Source: Agrobacterium vitis (GTDB lineage Bacteria; Pseudomonadota; Alphaproteobacteria; Rhizobiales; Rhizobiaceae). From it: a stretch of DNA of 64,000 bases. The position numbers were made by a program, and so were the translations under genes. The first letter of the stretch is position 1; each line of letters opens with the position of its first letter. The notes beneath the pieces are model-generated. The model searched no databases. It saw only the letters and a program-made list of their open reading frames with translations, and was not told the origin of the DNA. Positions 9,275 to 18,455 of the stretch are shown here, piece after piece. Location: positions 868,001-932,000 of the forward strand of contig NZ_CP146242.1 of assembly GCF_037039395.1 (NCBI RefSeq), in the 5' to 3' direction.

Positions 9275-11692
9275 TTACCCAGCGATTTTGGAGAAATCTG
9301 CCACCGTGCCGGTTGCCTCGCGGATCGCTTTCAACAGCGCCAGGCGATTGGCGCGGATGGCGGCGTCATCGTCATTGACCAGCACATCCTCGAAGAAACG
9401 ATCGACCGGGGCACGCAGGGTGGACAGTGCCTGCATGGCGGAGCGGAAATCTTCCTTAGCCACGGCCTCGGCTGCGGATTGGGTCGCCTGGGTGATGGCG
9501 GCATAAAGCGCCTTTTCAGCGTCGAGTTTCAGCAGCGCCTCGGACACGCCATCGGCCACCACCGTCCCCTTCTTTTCCTCCGCTGCCAGCAGCTGCGTGG
9601 CGCGCTTGGTGCCCGCCAACAGGTTCTTGCCGTCTTCGGAGGTGATGAAAGCCGTGAGTGCTTCGGCACGGCGGGCGACCATCAGCAGGTCGTCGGCGGC
9701 AGAGAAAGCCCCCTCACCCTGCTCTTTGACACCAACGAGTTTCTGAATAAAAGTTGCGCCCCGCGGCCCGGAGGGAACGGCAATTACGGCATCTACGATG
9801 TCATGACGTGCGCCCTGCTCTCGGAGGTAAACTTTCAGGCGCTCATGGAAAAAGGAGATGAGGGAAACTGAAATATCCCAAGCTAATGGCCCAGCTACCT
9901 CTCCAAGAGCTTGGAAACCAGATTCCCCGACCAGTTGATCGTATATATCTTGTCTAGCTGAATCAGAAAACAAACCTACAGCAGCCAAACTATCTGCGGC
10001 AGCGAGGTATTTTCCAGAGGACTGTATCTGTTTAGAAATAAAGAAATCAACTAACGGAGGCGCAAAGGCGCGAATGAGGGAAATCCGGATGCCCTTCTCC
10101 AACAAAATCCGCACCACACCCAACGCAGCCCGCCGCAATGCAAACGGGTCCTTCGACCCTGTCGGCTTCTCGTCAATCGCCCAGAATCCAACCAGCGTAT
10201 CCAGCTTATCGGCCAGTGCCACCGTAATCGCCACCTTGTCTTCCGGCAGGCGATCCGATGGGCCTTGTGGCTTGTAATGATCCTCGATGGCTGCGGCGAC
10301 GCTTTCGTGCTCACCCTGAAGCGTCGCATATTTGCGGCCCATCAAGCCTTGCAGTTCGGGGAATTCGCCGACCGCTTCGGTGCGCAGATCGGCCTTGGCC
10401 AGCACCACGGCGCGATCAACCAGTGCTTCGTCAGCACCCACAATCGGCGCCAGAACCTTGGCCAAAGCGCGGATGCGGGCGACCTGCTCGCCTTGGCTTC
10501 CGAGCTTGGCGTGGAAGGTCACATTCAGCGCATCCAGCTTGGCCATCCGCTGGTCGAGCGGTTTTTTCAGGTCGAGGCCGAATTTTGCGGCAGAGGCTTC
10601 AAGCGTTTGCAGATCCGGCAAATTGCCCTGGTCGCGCTTCCAGAAATGCAGGGCATCGGACAGGCGGGCGCGGACCACTTTACCATTGCCATGGATGATT
10701 TCCGCGCCGCCATCATGGGCGGCGATGTTGGAGATCAGGATGAAATGGTTGGAGAGCGCGTCACTCTCGCCAATTGGCCGGGTGACGAAGCATTTCTGGT
10801 TGGTCTTGATGGTCAACCGGATAATTTCCGAGGGGATCGACAGGTAATCGGCCTCAAACGTGCCGAGCAGGACTTGCGGATATTCCACCAGGCCGGACAC
10901 TTCTTCCAGCAGGCCCTCATCTTCCACCAGGTCCAGCCCGTTGGCAAAGGCGATGTCGCGGGCGTCGTGCAGAATGATGTCCTTGCGCCGTTCGGCATCA
11001 AGGATCACCTTGGCCTTTTCGAGGCTCGACACATAATCGTCGAAGCGCCGCACGGTGATGGCATCCGGCGCATGAAAACGGTGGCCATAGGTGATGTTGG
11101 AGGCGGTGATCCCGTCGATGTCGAAGGGAATGATCGCCACTTCGTCATGCTCGGAGCCGAAAGTACAGAGGATGGATTGCAGCGGCCGCACCCAGCGCAG
11201 GCTTTCCGACCCCTTGCCCTCGATGCCGCCATAGCGTGAACCCTTCGGCATGGAAGCCGCACCTGATCGCATGGACTTCGGCCAGGGAAAGCTGCGGATA
11301 ATGCCCGGCATCACCTCGGTGATGATCTCTTCCGCTGACCGGCCCGGCTTATCGATCATCGCGACATAGAAATCGCCCTTCTTGGGATCGGTCTTAACCA
11401 CGGCCTGATCGATGGAGGCAAGCCCCGCGCCGCGCAGAAAGCCCTCAATGGCCTTTTCCGGCGCCGAGACGCTTGGTCCCTTGCGCTCTTCCTTGACATC
11501 GGCGGACCGGGCCGTCAGGCCGCGAATGTCCAGCACCAGCCGGCGCGGCGTCCAGTATTCCCGCGCACCTTCATAGGTCAGGCCCGCATCGACAAGTGCA
11601 TCGGTGACCAGCTTTTTCAGATCACCCGCCGCCTTGCGCTGCATGCGGGCGGGGATTTCCTCGGAGCGAAGTTCAAGCAGAAGATCGGGCAT
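9275..11692 (-). CDS. glyS: Glycine--tRNA ligase beta subunit
   Basis: An 805-residue beta subunit of the alpha2beta2 glycyl-tRNA synthetase; its partner glyQ is at 14557-15528. It starts [21 protein letters not shown], the standard opening, and contains GALSWPKSMR-type ([11 protein letters not shown]), the HD-domain segment and [20 protein letters not shown]. It is longer than the E. coli subunit (689 residues). Much of the excess lies between RILLEKG and [14 protein letters not shown], encoded at about 9850-10060, where the DNA is visibly more A+T-rich than its flanks. A second extra segment is encoded at about 9709-9785. The frame is intact. The upstream in-frame start at 11737 is less likely than the family start at 11692. 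Confidence 0.95.
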   Translation of the reverse strand: MPDLLLELRSEEIPARMQRKAAGDLKKLVTDALVDAGLTYEGAREYWTPRRLVLDIRGLTARSADVKEERKGPSVSAPEKAIEGFLRGAGLASIDQAVVKTDPKKGDFYVAMIDKPGRSAEEIITEVMPGIIRSFPWPKSMRSGAASMPKGSRYGGIEGKGSESLRWVRPLQSILCTFGSEHDEVAIIPFDIDGITASNITYGHRFHAPDAITVRRFDDYVSSLEKAKVILDAERRKDIILHDARDIAFANGLDLVEDEGLLEEVSGLVEYPQVLLGTFEADYLSIPSEIIRLTIKTNQKCFVTRPIGESDALSNHFILISNIAAHDGGAEIIHGNGKVVRARLSDALHFWKRDQGNLPDLQTLEASAAKFGLDLKKPLDQRMAKLDALNVTFHAKLGSQGEQVARIRALAKVLAPIVGADEALVDRAVVLAKADLRTEAVGEFPELQGLMGRKYATLQGEHESVAAAIEDHYKPQGPSDRLPEDKVAITVALADKLDTLVGFWAIDEKPTGSKDPFALRRAALGVVRILLEKGIRISLIRAFAPPLVDFFISKQIQSSGKYLAAADSLAAVGLFSDSARQDIYDQLVGESGFQALGEVAGPLAWDISVSLISFFHERLKVYLREQGARHDIVDAVIAVPSGPRGATFIQKLVGVKEQGEGAFSAADDLLMVARRAEALTAFITSEDGKNLLAGTKRATQLLAAEEKKGTVVADGVSEALLKLDAEKALYAAITQATQSAAEAVAKEDFRSAMQALSTLRAPVDRFFEDVLVNDDDAAIRANRLALLKAIREATGTVADFSKIAG

Positions 11693-11809
11693 GGGACTGA
11701 CTTTACGGTTGGCTTTATCGTGAAGCGGACTTAGCAAGCCCGAAGCGAAAAGTCATCCATGCAATGGCGGCAAAATGCCATCTGACCGATGGCATTTTGC
11801 GCTTTCCCC

Positions 11810-12139
11810 CTAGTGAGCCGACAACAATGCTTGTTGAAGCAGATCGCTGCGCACCTTGTTTTTATGCTCCGCAACCATGCCCGGAATAAGGAATGCATCG
11901 ATCAGCAACCATAGCCCAACGATTGCAAGCAAAATCAATCCCACGCCAACAACCGCAAGCAGCCAACCAGCAATAGTCATGAGCAGAATCGCAATCGCAG
12001 AACCCTTTCGACCAAGATAGAAGCGATGTCCACCGAGATAACCGACAAAGAACCAAAGCGCATAGCTTGCGCCCATCGACTTCGCTTCGTTGGTTACACG
12101 TTGTTCTATTAGAATTTGTTGTTCAGTTGATATAGCCAT
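11810..12139 (-). CDS. TM2 domain membrane protein
   Basis: A 109-residue protein with the TM2 signature: a first membrane helix containing ALWFFVGYLGGHRFYLGRKGSA, a short turn, then a second stretch GWLLAVVGVGLILLAIVGLWLLIDAFLIPGM. TM2 proteins are small membrane proteins of unknown role. The ATG at 12139 has GGGGGC upstream; an upstream ATG at 12196 would add 19 residues without support. It lies between glyS and aroA on the same strand with gaps of about 110 bases on each side. Confidence 0.85.
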   Translation of the reverse strand: MAISTEQQILIEQRVTNEAKSMGASYALWFFVGYLGGHRFYLGRKGSAIAILLMTIAGWLLAVVGVGLILLAIVGLWLLIDAFLIPGMVAEHKNKVRSDLLQQALLSAH

Positions 12140-12247
12140 AAATGCCCCCAGGTTACCGAGGGAATTTATTGAAGGCTTCCGATTTATGCAACCCAAGACT
12201 GTATATTGCCAAAATACTCCCCATCAAGATGAAGAGATTGGGTAATT

Positions 12248-13525
12248 TCAGTCGTTCTGATATGCCACCCCAAGCGTCGCCAGCGCGTCCCAATAGCCGG
12301 GATAGGTTTTGGCCACGCAGCCGGGATCGAGAATGGTGATGCCGCCCACTTTCAGGCCCGCCAGTGCAAAGCTCATGGCGATGCGGTGATCGGCGAAGGT
12401 GTCGATCTTCGCGGGCAGGGTTTGTCCCGCCAATGCCGGATCGGCGGCGATGATCAGGTCGTCGCCCTCTTCCGTGGCAAGGCCGGGGCGGATGGCGTTG
12501 AGGCCGGTCGAGAGCGCCCGGATACGGTCGCATTCCTTGACGCGCAGATTGGCGATACCGACGAAACGCACCGGCGTTTGGTTGAAGGCCGCCAGCACGG
12601 CAATGGTCGGAATAGCGTCCTGCATCTGGCTGCCGTCGATCACCTCGGGCATCTGCGGGAAAGCGGAAATGACAGCATGCGCCTTGGCATCCGGCTGGGT
12701 AAACTGCCCGGCAGGTGTGCCGATATCGACCTTGCCGCCGGTCAGCACTTCGGCAGCCCAGAGATAGGTGGCGGCGGAGGCATCCGGCTCGATGTGGAAA
12801 TCGCTTGCCTTGTAGCCGGTCGGCTCGATCCGCCAGATGGTTTCGGACGGTTGCTCGATCCGAGCGCCAAAGGCGCGCATGGCCGCAAGTGTCAGGTCGA
12901 TATAGCCGCGCGCGCCGATCTCGCTGCCGGCCAGTTCCACCTCGAACGCCTCGCCCGCCATCGGGGCGGCCATCAGCAGCGCCGAAACATATTGGCTGGA
13001 GAGACCGGCATCGATCACCACCCGGTTTTTGGTAAACGCGCCCTTGGCATCGATGGCAACCGGCGGGCAGCCGCTTGGGGCGGCAATCGCCACGCCCAGC
13101 GATTGCAGCGCATCGACCAGCGGCTGGATCGGCCGTTTGCGCATATGCTCATCACCGTCGATGGTGAAACGGCCATTGGCCAGCGCCACCGCAGCCGTCA
13201 GAAAGCGGGTCGCTGTCCCGGCATTGCCCAGAAACAATGCCTCATCAGGTGCGCGCCACAGGCCCGTACCGGTCACGACAAAACTGGTCTCATCCGGCTC
13301 CTCGACGGTGACGCCCATGGCTCTCAGCGCATCGGCCATATAGCGGGTATCATCGCTTTTCAGCGCGCCGGTCAACCGGCTGGTGCCATTGGCCAGACCC
13401 GCCAACAGCAGTACCCGGTTGGTGATCGACTTCGAGCCGGGCGGGCTGACATGGCCGGTCAACGGCTTTGCGGGTGGCAGGATGGTGAGGGCATCGGCAG
13501 TCTGGGCGGTAAGGGTCATGAGCAT
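12248..13525 (-). CDS. aroA: 3-phosphoshikimate 1-carboxyvinyltransferase (EPSP synthase), divergent
   Basis: A 425-residue EPSP synthase of the shikimate pathway, condensing shikimate-3-phosphate with PEP. It contains PPGSKSITNRVLLLAGLA, LFLGNAGTATRFL, RPIQPLVDALQSLG, SSQYVSALLMAAP, LRVKECDRIRAL and DTFADHRIAMSFALAGL. It is closer to class I enzymes than to the class II (CP4) form known from Agrobacterium. In E. coli numbering the motif N94-A-G96-T-A-M-R-P101 reads NAGTATRF here, so Pro101 is Phe. The start may be 13525 or the ATG two codons later. If the organism also has a class II aroA elsewhere, this is a second copy; that cannot be judged here. Confidence 0.9.
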   Translation of the reverse strand: MLMTLTAQTADALTILPPAKPLTGHVSPPGSKSITNRVLLLAGLANGTSRLTGALKSDDTRYMADALRAMGVTVEEPDETSFVVTGTGLWRAPDEALFLGNAGTATRFLTAAVALANGRFTIDGDEHMRKRPIQPLVDALQSLGVAIAAPSGCPPVAIDAKGAFTKNRVVIDAGLSSQYVSALLMAAPMAGEAFEVELAGSEIGARGYIDLTLAAMRAFGARIEQPSETIWRIEPTGYKASDFHIEPDASAATYLWAAEVLTGGKVDIGTPAGQFTQPDAKAHAVISAFPQMPEVIDGSQMQDAIPTIAVLAAFNQTPVRFVGIANLRVKECDRIRALSTGLNAIRPGLATEEGDDLIIAADPALAGQTLPAKIDTFADHRIAMSFALAGLKVGGITILDPGCVAKTYPGYWDALATLGVAYQND

Positions 13526-13550
13526 GTCCGTGGGTTAGCCGGGCTTTTGC

Positions 13551-13712
13551 CTACTGCATAATTCTTTAAACCGGAATCGGTTTAAAGAGAAAATTATGGC
13601 GCTGTAGAGCAATATGCGATTCATAAGACGCAGATAAGATGCTGTATCAGCTTAAATTTGCTGCATAATCTTTTCCTCAAATCGCCTCCGACTTAAGGAA
13701 TTATGCAAGTAG
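13551..13712. repeat. Composite palindromic repeat, copy b (two A boxes)
   Basis: A box A (13551-13599) identical over most of its length to copy a joins directly to GCGCTGTAG, so the linker and box C have been deleted between TTATG and GCGCTGTAG. After about 50 bases a second box A (13657-13712, CTGCATAATC...GGAATTATGCA) follows. The element fills most of the gap between the DUF4328 gene and aroA. Confidence 0.8.
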
Positions 13713-13782
13713 CGCGCTGCCGTTTCCTTTGCAATCTTCAATGCGCCGATCTTCAAAATGCCCGCCTTCAAGGTTCAGGCCA

Positions 13783-14523
13783 TCAAGGTTCAGGGAGATC
13801 ACGATCAAGAAACAACCGTGCCAGCCTGGTTTCCTGGGCTTTCGCCATCGTACGGGCATAGGCATCCATGGCCAAAAGCGAAAGCAGGGTCGCAACACCA
13901 CCGGCAGCGGCAAGATGCAGGATGTGTTGACTATGGGCCGAGAACTGCAACCGGTCGGCCACAGCCTGCGATACGACATTCATCACCGTCAGGCTCACCA
14001 GATTGCAGACCAGAATGGATGGAGCCAGCCAGTACAAGTCTCGAACGTTCAAAGCTGGCAGATCATGATCCGGCGCTTGTCCTTCCGGCGGAGCGTGGTC
14101 ATCGCGCATGGTGATGCGGGCAATTTCCATCATCACCACCTGCGGCAGTATATATTTGATGATCGGCACGAACCAGCAGATCACCGAGACCCAGGGGCCA
14201 AGTCGTGGCGGCGCATCGGGTGAAAGACGGGTGGCGAAGTGAACGGCAAACCAGAGCCAGGCCAGCCAGAAACAGGCGCTTGCAACCCGAAACGCGAGGG
14301 CGCCAATCTCGATGAAAGCCGCCCAGCGGCCAACACCCTGCGCCAGCCAGCTGGTTACGCCGGTATAGGTCGCAAAACCGGTGGCCGCCACCACATATTG
14401 AACCCAGGCAGTGTAGAGAAAAAACGGCACCAGAATGAAATAAAGCACCCCGCAGAGAGCGGCCAGAATCAGCCAACCGCGCCGCATCCATGTCATTCGC
14501 CGGAGAAGGGTGTCCAGCGTCAT
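13783..14523 (-). CDS. DUF4328 family membrane protein
   Basis: A 246-residue integral membrane protein with about six hydrophobic segments. The stretch WVSVICWFVPIIKYILPQVVMMEIAR matches the DUF4328 signature (a conserved WF-P-I-N/K motif followed by a membrane-proximal helix). The cytoplasmic tail is basic. It begins 33 bases after glyQ and may be cotranscribed with it. Function unknown. Confidence 0.75.
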   Translation of the reverse strand: MTLDTLLRRMTWMRRGWLILAALCGVLYFILVPFFLYTAWVQYVVAATGFATYTGVTSWLAQGVGRWAAFIEIGALAFRVASACFWLAWLWFAVHFATRLSPDAPPRLGPWVSVICWFVPIIKYILPQVVMMEIARITMRDDHAPPEGQAPDHDLPALNVRDLYWLAPSILVCNLVSLTVMNVVSQAVADRLQFSAHSQHILHLAAAGGVATLLSLLAMDAYARTMAKAQETRLARLFLDRDLPEP

Positions 14524-14556
14524 GCCCTTGCCCTCTCCCCAGCCGTTTCCAAGCTC

Positions 14557-15528
14557 TTACGCGGCCTTGCCGAAATTCGCGCCACCGGCATCGGTCTGCA
14601 AAAAGGCCTCGCCGCAGGCCTTGGCCAGCGTGCGCACCCGCAGGATATAGCTCTGGCGCTCAGTCACGGAAATCACCCCGCGCGCATCGAGCAGGTTGAA
14701 GACGTGGCTTGCCTTGATGCACTGGTCATAGGCCGGAAACACGCACTTGTGTAGAACCTGATTGGCGCTTTCGCCCGGCGCACCGGCGTCCAGCAGCGCC
14801 TGGCATTCCTTCTCGGCATCGGTAAAATGCCGCAGCAGCATTTCGGTATTGGCATATTCGAAATTATGGCGGGAATATTCCTGCTCGGCTTGCAGGAAGA
14901 CATCGCCATAGGAGATCTTTTCCTCGCCTTCGCGGCCATTGAAGTTCAGGTCATAGACATTGTCGACGCCCTGCACATACATGGCCAGACGCTCCAGACC
15001 ATAGGTCAGTTCGCCCGCCACCGGCGAGCATTCGATGCCGCAAACCTGCTGGAAATAGGTGAATTGCGAGACTTCCATGCCGTCGCACCAGCATTCCCAG
15101 CCGAGACCCCAGGCGCCCAGCGTCGGGCTTTCCCAATCGTCTTCCACAAAGCGCACGTCATGCAGCAGCGGATCGAGACCGATGGCCTTCAACGAGCCGA
15201 GATATAGCTCCTGCAGGTTGGATGGGTTGGGCTTCAGGATCACCTGATATTGGTAGTAATGCTGCAAGCGATTGGGATTTTCGCCATAGCGGCCATCGGA
15301 AGGACGGCGCGAGGGCTGGACGTAAGCAGCCTTCCAGGGCTTGGGCCCAAGCGCGCGCAGCGTCGTTGCCGGGTGAAACGTACCAGCGCCGACTTCCATA
15401 TCATAGGGTTGCAGCACGGCGCAGCCCTTGTCGGCCCAGTAATTGTGCAGCGTCAGGATCAGCGCCTGAAAGGAGCGCTTCGGGTCCATATGCGGGGCGG
15501 AAGCCGAAGGAGCGAGAGGAAGCGTCAT
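14557..15528 (-). CDS. glyQ: Glycine--tRNA ligase alpha subunit
   Basis: A 323-residue catalytic alpha subunit. The sequence contains [66 protein letters not shown] and [22 protein letters not shown], all hallmarks of GlyQ. It charges tRNA-Gly together with GlyS. The ATG at 15528 is chosen because AGG lies 6 bases upstream; an ATG at 15540 lacks a ribosome site. Unlike the tight glyQ-glyS pairs of many bacteria, here the DUF4328, aroA and TM2 genes lie between the two subunits. Confidence 0.96.
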   Translation of the reverse strand: MTLPLAPSASAPHMDPKRSFQALILTLHNYWADKGCAVLQPYDMEVGAGTFHPATTLRALGPKPWKAAYVQPSRRPSDGRYGENPNRLQHYYQYQVILKPNPSNLQELYLGSLKAIGLDPLLHDVRFVEDDWESPTLGAWGLGWECWCDGMEVSQFTYFQQVCGIECSPVAGELTYGLERLAMYVQGVDNVYDLNFNGREGEEKISYGDVFLQAEQEYSRHNFEYANTEMLLRHFTDAEKECQALLDAGAPGESANQVLHKCVFPAYDQCIKASHVFNLLDARGVISVTERQSYILRVRTLAKACGEAFLQTDAGGANFGKAA

Positions 15529-15638
15529 GGGAACCTGCATTTATCATCGAAATCAAAGGGTCAGTCTGACCTGCCATGCGCGGCCTTTCCGGTCAAGAGT
15601 GGCGTCGTTTGGCAGAGGCTACTCATCAGTCCGGTCGC

Positions 15639-16826
15639 TCAGTGGCTGACGACCTGATCCAATTGCCCACACAGCAAAAACACCACGCCTTCAGGCGCAA
15701 AATCAATCTTCGCCTCACCGCGAAACAGATCCGCCACGACACGCTCGGTCAGCTTGGAACCGAAGCCGCGACGCTGCGGTTCAGACACGGTTGGCCCGCC
15801 GCGCTCGCTCCAGCGCAGAAAAAACCGGCCATCCTCCTGATTGCCCCATTCCACCTCCACCTGACCGCCCGTTACCGACAGCGATCCATATTTCGTGGCA
15901 TTGGTGGCAAGCTCATGCAGGGCAAGCGACAGGCCGAGCGCCTGGCGCGACGAGGCCTGCATGGATAAAGGCCCAGTGATCAGGAAGCGCTCGGGACTGT
16001 CGCGATGTGGTTCGATGGCATTTTCGACCACTTCGGCAATATCCGCCGAGGCCACGCTCTTGCCGGTCAACAAATCCTGTGCCTTGGACAAGGCCTGAAT
16101 ACGGGCCGAAACCAGACTTGCCGCCTGCGGCAGCGATTGTGCGCCGCGCATGGTCTGGCCGACGATGGATTGCACCATGGCCAGCATGTTTTTCACCCGA
16201 TGCGCGAGTTCGCCGTTCAGCAGGCGCAATTCCTGCTCAAATGCTTCTTTTTGACGAAGATGCTGGCGGGTTTCCTCATGGTTCGTTTCCAGCGCCCGGC
16301 GGTCAAGCACGGCCTGCGTCGTCTCCGTGACGATGTTCAGCAGGCCATGCACCGCGCCATCGTCACCGTAAAGCGGGCTATAGGAAAAGGTCCAGTAGGT
16401 CTGTTCCGCAAACCCATTGCGGGTCATCACCAGGGGTAAATTTTCTTCCCATGTTGCCTTGCCGGCCAGGGCACTGCGCACATAGGGCAGAACTCCTTCC
16501 CAGACATCCGCCCAGATCTCGGTAAAGGGCCGCCCCAGCGCCTTGTCCTTGCGCAGGCCCAGTATCGGCTCATAGGCATCGTTATAGAATTGCAGCAGGT
16601 CCGGCCCCCACCAGAAGCACATTGGCTGGCGCGAGGCCAACACCATTCGCATGGTGATTTTCAGCGACAGCGGCCAGGTATTGATTGGACCGAGCGATGT
16701 CTCCGCCCAGTCGAAATGGCGGATCATCTCACCAACCCTGCCGCCTCCGGCCAGGAAATCATCTGTGCTGATCGATGCATGAGAGGATGGCCAAGCCTGT
16801 TTCGCCTCCGGAAAAGACAATGCCAA
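15639..16826 (-). CDS. HWE-family sensor histidine kinase with PAS domain
   Basis: A 395-residue cytoplasmic kinase. After a short N-terminal region (WAETSLGPINTWPLSLK) comes a PAS domain (MCFWWGPDLLQFYNDAYEPILG; WTFSYSPLYGDDGAVHGLLNIV). The HWE/HisKA_2 phosphorylation site is ELAHRVKNMLAMVQSIV; the N box is LHELATNATKYGSLS; the WxE signature is LRWSERGGP; the glycine box is GFGSKLTERVVADLF. Such kinases often feed the PhyR/EcfG general stress pathway or light and osmotic responses in alphaproteobacteria. The start is a TTG at 16826 with GGGGGA directly upstream. No response regulator gene is adjacent, so the partner is unknown. Confidence 0.9.
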   Translation of the reverse strand: MALSFPEAKQAWPSSHASISTDDFLAGGGRVGEMIRHFDWAETSLGPINTWPLSLKITMRMVLASRQPMCFWWGPDLLQFYNDAYEPILGLRKDKALGRPFTEIWADVWEGVLPYVRSALAGKATWEENLPLVMTRNGFAEQTYWTFSYSPLYGDDGAVHGLLNIVTETTQAVLDRRALETNHEETRQHLRQKEAFEQELRLLNGELAHRVKNMLAMVQSIVGQTMRGAQSLPQAASLVSARIQALSKAQDLLTGKSVASADIAEVVENAIEPHRDSPERFLITGPLSMQASSRQALGLSLALHELATNATKYGSLSVTGGQVEVEWGNQEDGRFFLRWSERGGPTVSEPQRRGFGSKLTERVVADLFRGEAKIDFAPEGVVFLLCGQLDQVVSH

Positions 16827-16859
16827 GATCCCCCAGGTTCATAGTATTACATCATAGGA

Positions 16860-16903
16860 TTACAGTGCCGAGCGCTCTTCGGGCGCATTCCGGTTCACTG
16901 TAA
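16860..16903. promoter_or_regulatory. Inverted repeat TTACAGTG / CACTGTAA upstream of the HWE kinase
   Basis: Perfect 8-bp arms separated by 28 bases that are themselves partly self-complementary (GAGCGC...GCGC). It lies 34 bases upstream of the kinase start and could be an operator or leader hairpin. The rest of the 326-base gap (16827-17152) shows no gene; its distal part is repeat copy c. Confidence 0.35.
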
Positions 16904-17079
16904 CAGTTTATAGGCTTTGTATAATCCCTGTCCTGACCCATAGGGGATCAGGCAGACGTACCGCCAACGCAGTGAAACAGGTTTCACCAGCAGGTTGTTC
17001 CCGCTCATAAGATCATAATTCCAGCGCGATGCAAGCAAAGTTGCACAACCACACTGCCGTAACACGTGTGTGCTACGCT

Positions 17080-17150
17080 TACAGCGCCGTGCGCCATATA
17101 TGGCGCACAAAGGTTCGCTGTAGCGCTTTATATCTGCTGCATAATTTTCC
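17080..17150 (-). repeat. Composite palindromic repeat, copy c (truncated)
   Basis: On the plus strand it reads CAGCGCCGTGCGCCATATATGGCGCAC, then GGTTCGCTGTAGCGCTTTATA, then CTGCATAATTTTCC, where it stops. It is thus copy a inverted and cut in the middle of box A. Box C is identical to that of copy a. It ends at the stop codon of the small membrane protein gene. Confidence 0.85.
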
Positions 17151-17152
17151 GG

Positions 17153-17341
17153 TCAGTCGTCCTGCTTCACCCTGTATTCACCGGTCTTCGGGTCCTTGAC
17201 CAGGGTGGTGATCGCGTCGCTGTCGCGCCCGCTGCGGCGATGGGCATTCACCGTTTTACGCTGCGCTACCGATGCGGTCCAGCGCCGGTAATACCAGACG
17301 GCAAGACCGATCAGGATGATGAAAAAGAGAATGCGCGTCAT
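17153..17341 (-). CDS. Small single-pass membrane protein
   Basis: A 62-residue protein with one N-terminal membrane helix (ILFFIILIGLAVWYYRRW) and a basic then polar tail ending TTLVKDPKTGEYRVKQDD. I do not recognise a named family. The KDPKTGEYRV segment resembles the short zinc-ribbon-free tails of small rhizobial hypothetical proteins. The ATG at 17341 is the natural start because it precedes the helix. It follows sppA at a distance of 126 bases on the other side of the same strand and may be in that unit. Confidence 0.6.
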   Translation of the reverse strand: MTRILFFIILIGLAVWYYRRWTASVAQRKTVNAHRRSGRDSDAITTLVKDPKTGEYRVKQDD

Positions 17342-17467
17342 GCTGCCTGCTCGCCAACGGATCACACTGCCCGCTGGAAAACCGAGAGGACATCACCCTC
17401 TTTTATCAGGTCGCCCGCATCTCCGAAAGCCCCGCTCGCGCCAAAACACAAACGACATCAAGCATTT

Positions 17468-18349
17468 CTAAAGCCCGTAGCGCGCCCACAGCGCCCGGTC
17501 TTCCAGCGTCTCGACAAGACCGGCGGCAGCAGCACTGCCAATATCGCCGGACGCCGAGATGCCGCAAGCAGATAGTGCCGTATCAACGCCCGGCAGACGG
17601 CGACCGAACAGTCCGCGCGCCCCGGAGATCAATTCCAGCCGGGCTGTCTTGCCATAGCGGGCCTTGATGTCTTCGCGCATGCTGCCGAGTGCATCGACCA
17701 GACCAAGCTCGAAACCCTTGCGCCCGGTCCAGAACAGGCCAGAAAACAGCTCCGGATTGTCGTTAAGCCGGATGCCGCGCCGCGTCTTGACTATATCGAT
17801 AAAAACACCGTGAATATCCAGCTGAAGGGTCTTCAGATACTCGATATCGCTCTGCTTTTCCGGCTGAAAGGGATCGAGCATCACCTTGTTTTCGCCCGCC
17901 GTATAAACGCGCCGCTCGACGCCGATCTTCTTCAGCAGGTCGGGAAAGCCGAAACCGCCTGAAACGACACCGATCGAGCCGACAATCGAGGTCGGGTCGG
18001 CAATGATTTCATCACCGGCAAGCGCAATCATATAGCCGCCGGAGGCTGCCACATCTTCCACGAACACCAGCACGGTCTTGCTGTGTTCATCGGCCAGGGT
18101 GCGAATGCGCTGGTAGATCATCCGCGATTGCACCGGCGAGCCGCCTGGCGAATTGATCGACAGCACCACAGCCGGGCTGTCCTTCAACTTGAAGGCTTTT
18201 TCCAGAAGCGGGGCAACAGCGGCAAGGTTCAGCGCCGGGCGAAACCGGCTGCCGCCGCTCATGATCGCGCCATGCAGCCGCACGACCGGAATGACGATTT
18301 CCTGCTTGCGAAACCGCTTCGGCACCCACCGCTTCCATAGACCCGCCAT
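17468..18349 (-). CDS. sppA: S49 family serine peptidase (SppA/SohB-like)
   Basis: A 293-residue half-length S49 peptidase. The core contains LSINSPGGSPVQSRMIYQRI, the nucleophile motif DVAASGGYMIAL (Ser near residue 103) and the catalytic lysine segment VYTAGENKVMLDPF (Lys near 155), consistent with a Ser-Lys dyad. No signal peptide or clear membrane helix is seen at the N-terminus, which is basic (KRWVPKRFRKQE), so it may be cytoplasmic or peripherally membrane-bound. The family degrades signal peptides or misfolded membrane proteins. ATG at 18349. Confidence 0.9.
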   Translation of the reverse strand: MAGLWKRWVPKRFRKQEIVIPVVRLHGAIMSGGSRFRPALNLAAVAPLLEKAFKLKDSPAVVLSINSPGGSPVQSRMIYQRIRTLADEHSKTVLVFVEDVAASGGYMIALAGDEIIADPTSIVGSIGVVSGGFGFPDLLKKIGVERRVYTAGENKVMLDPFQPEKQSDIEYLKTLQLDIHGVFIDIVKTRRGIRLNDNPELFSGLFWTGRKGFELGLVDALGSMREDIKARYGKTARLELISGARGLFGRRLPGVDTALSACGISASGDIGSAAAAGLVETLEDRALWARYGL

Positions 18350-18455
18350 GCGTCACATCCTTTGCTGCTTCAAACCGAACAGTCATGTAAGTCCTGAGGG
18401 CGTAAACGCAATGGCAGGGCTGATTTTTGCCGAATGATCCCGCCACGACGACCTG

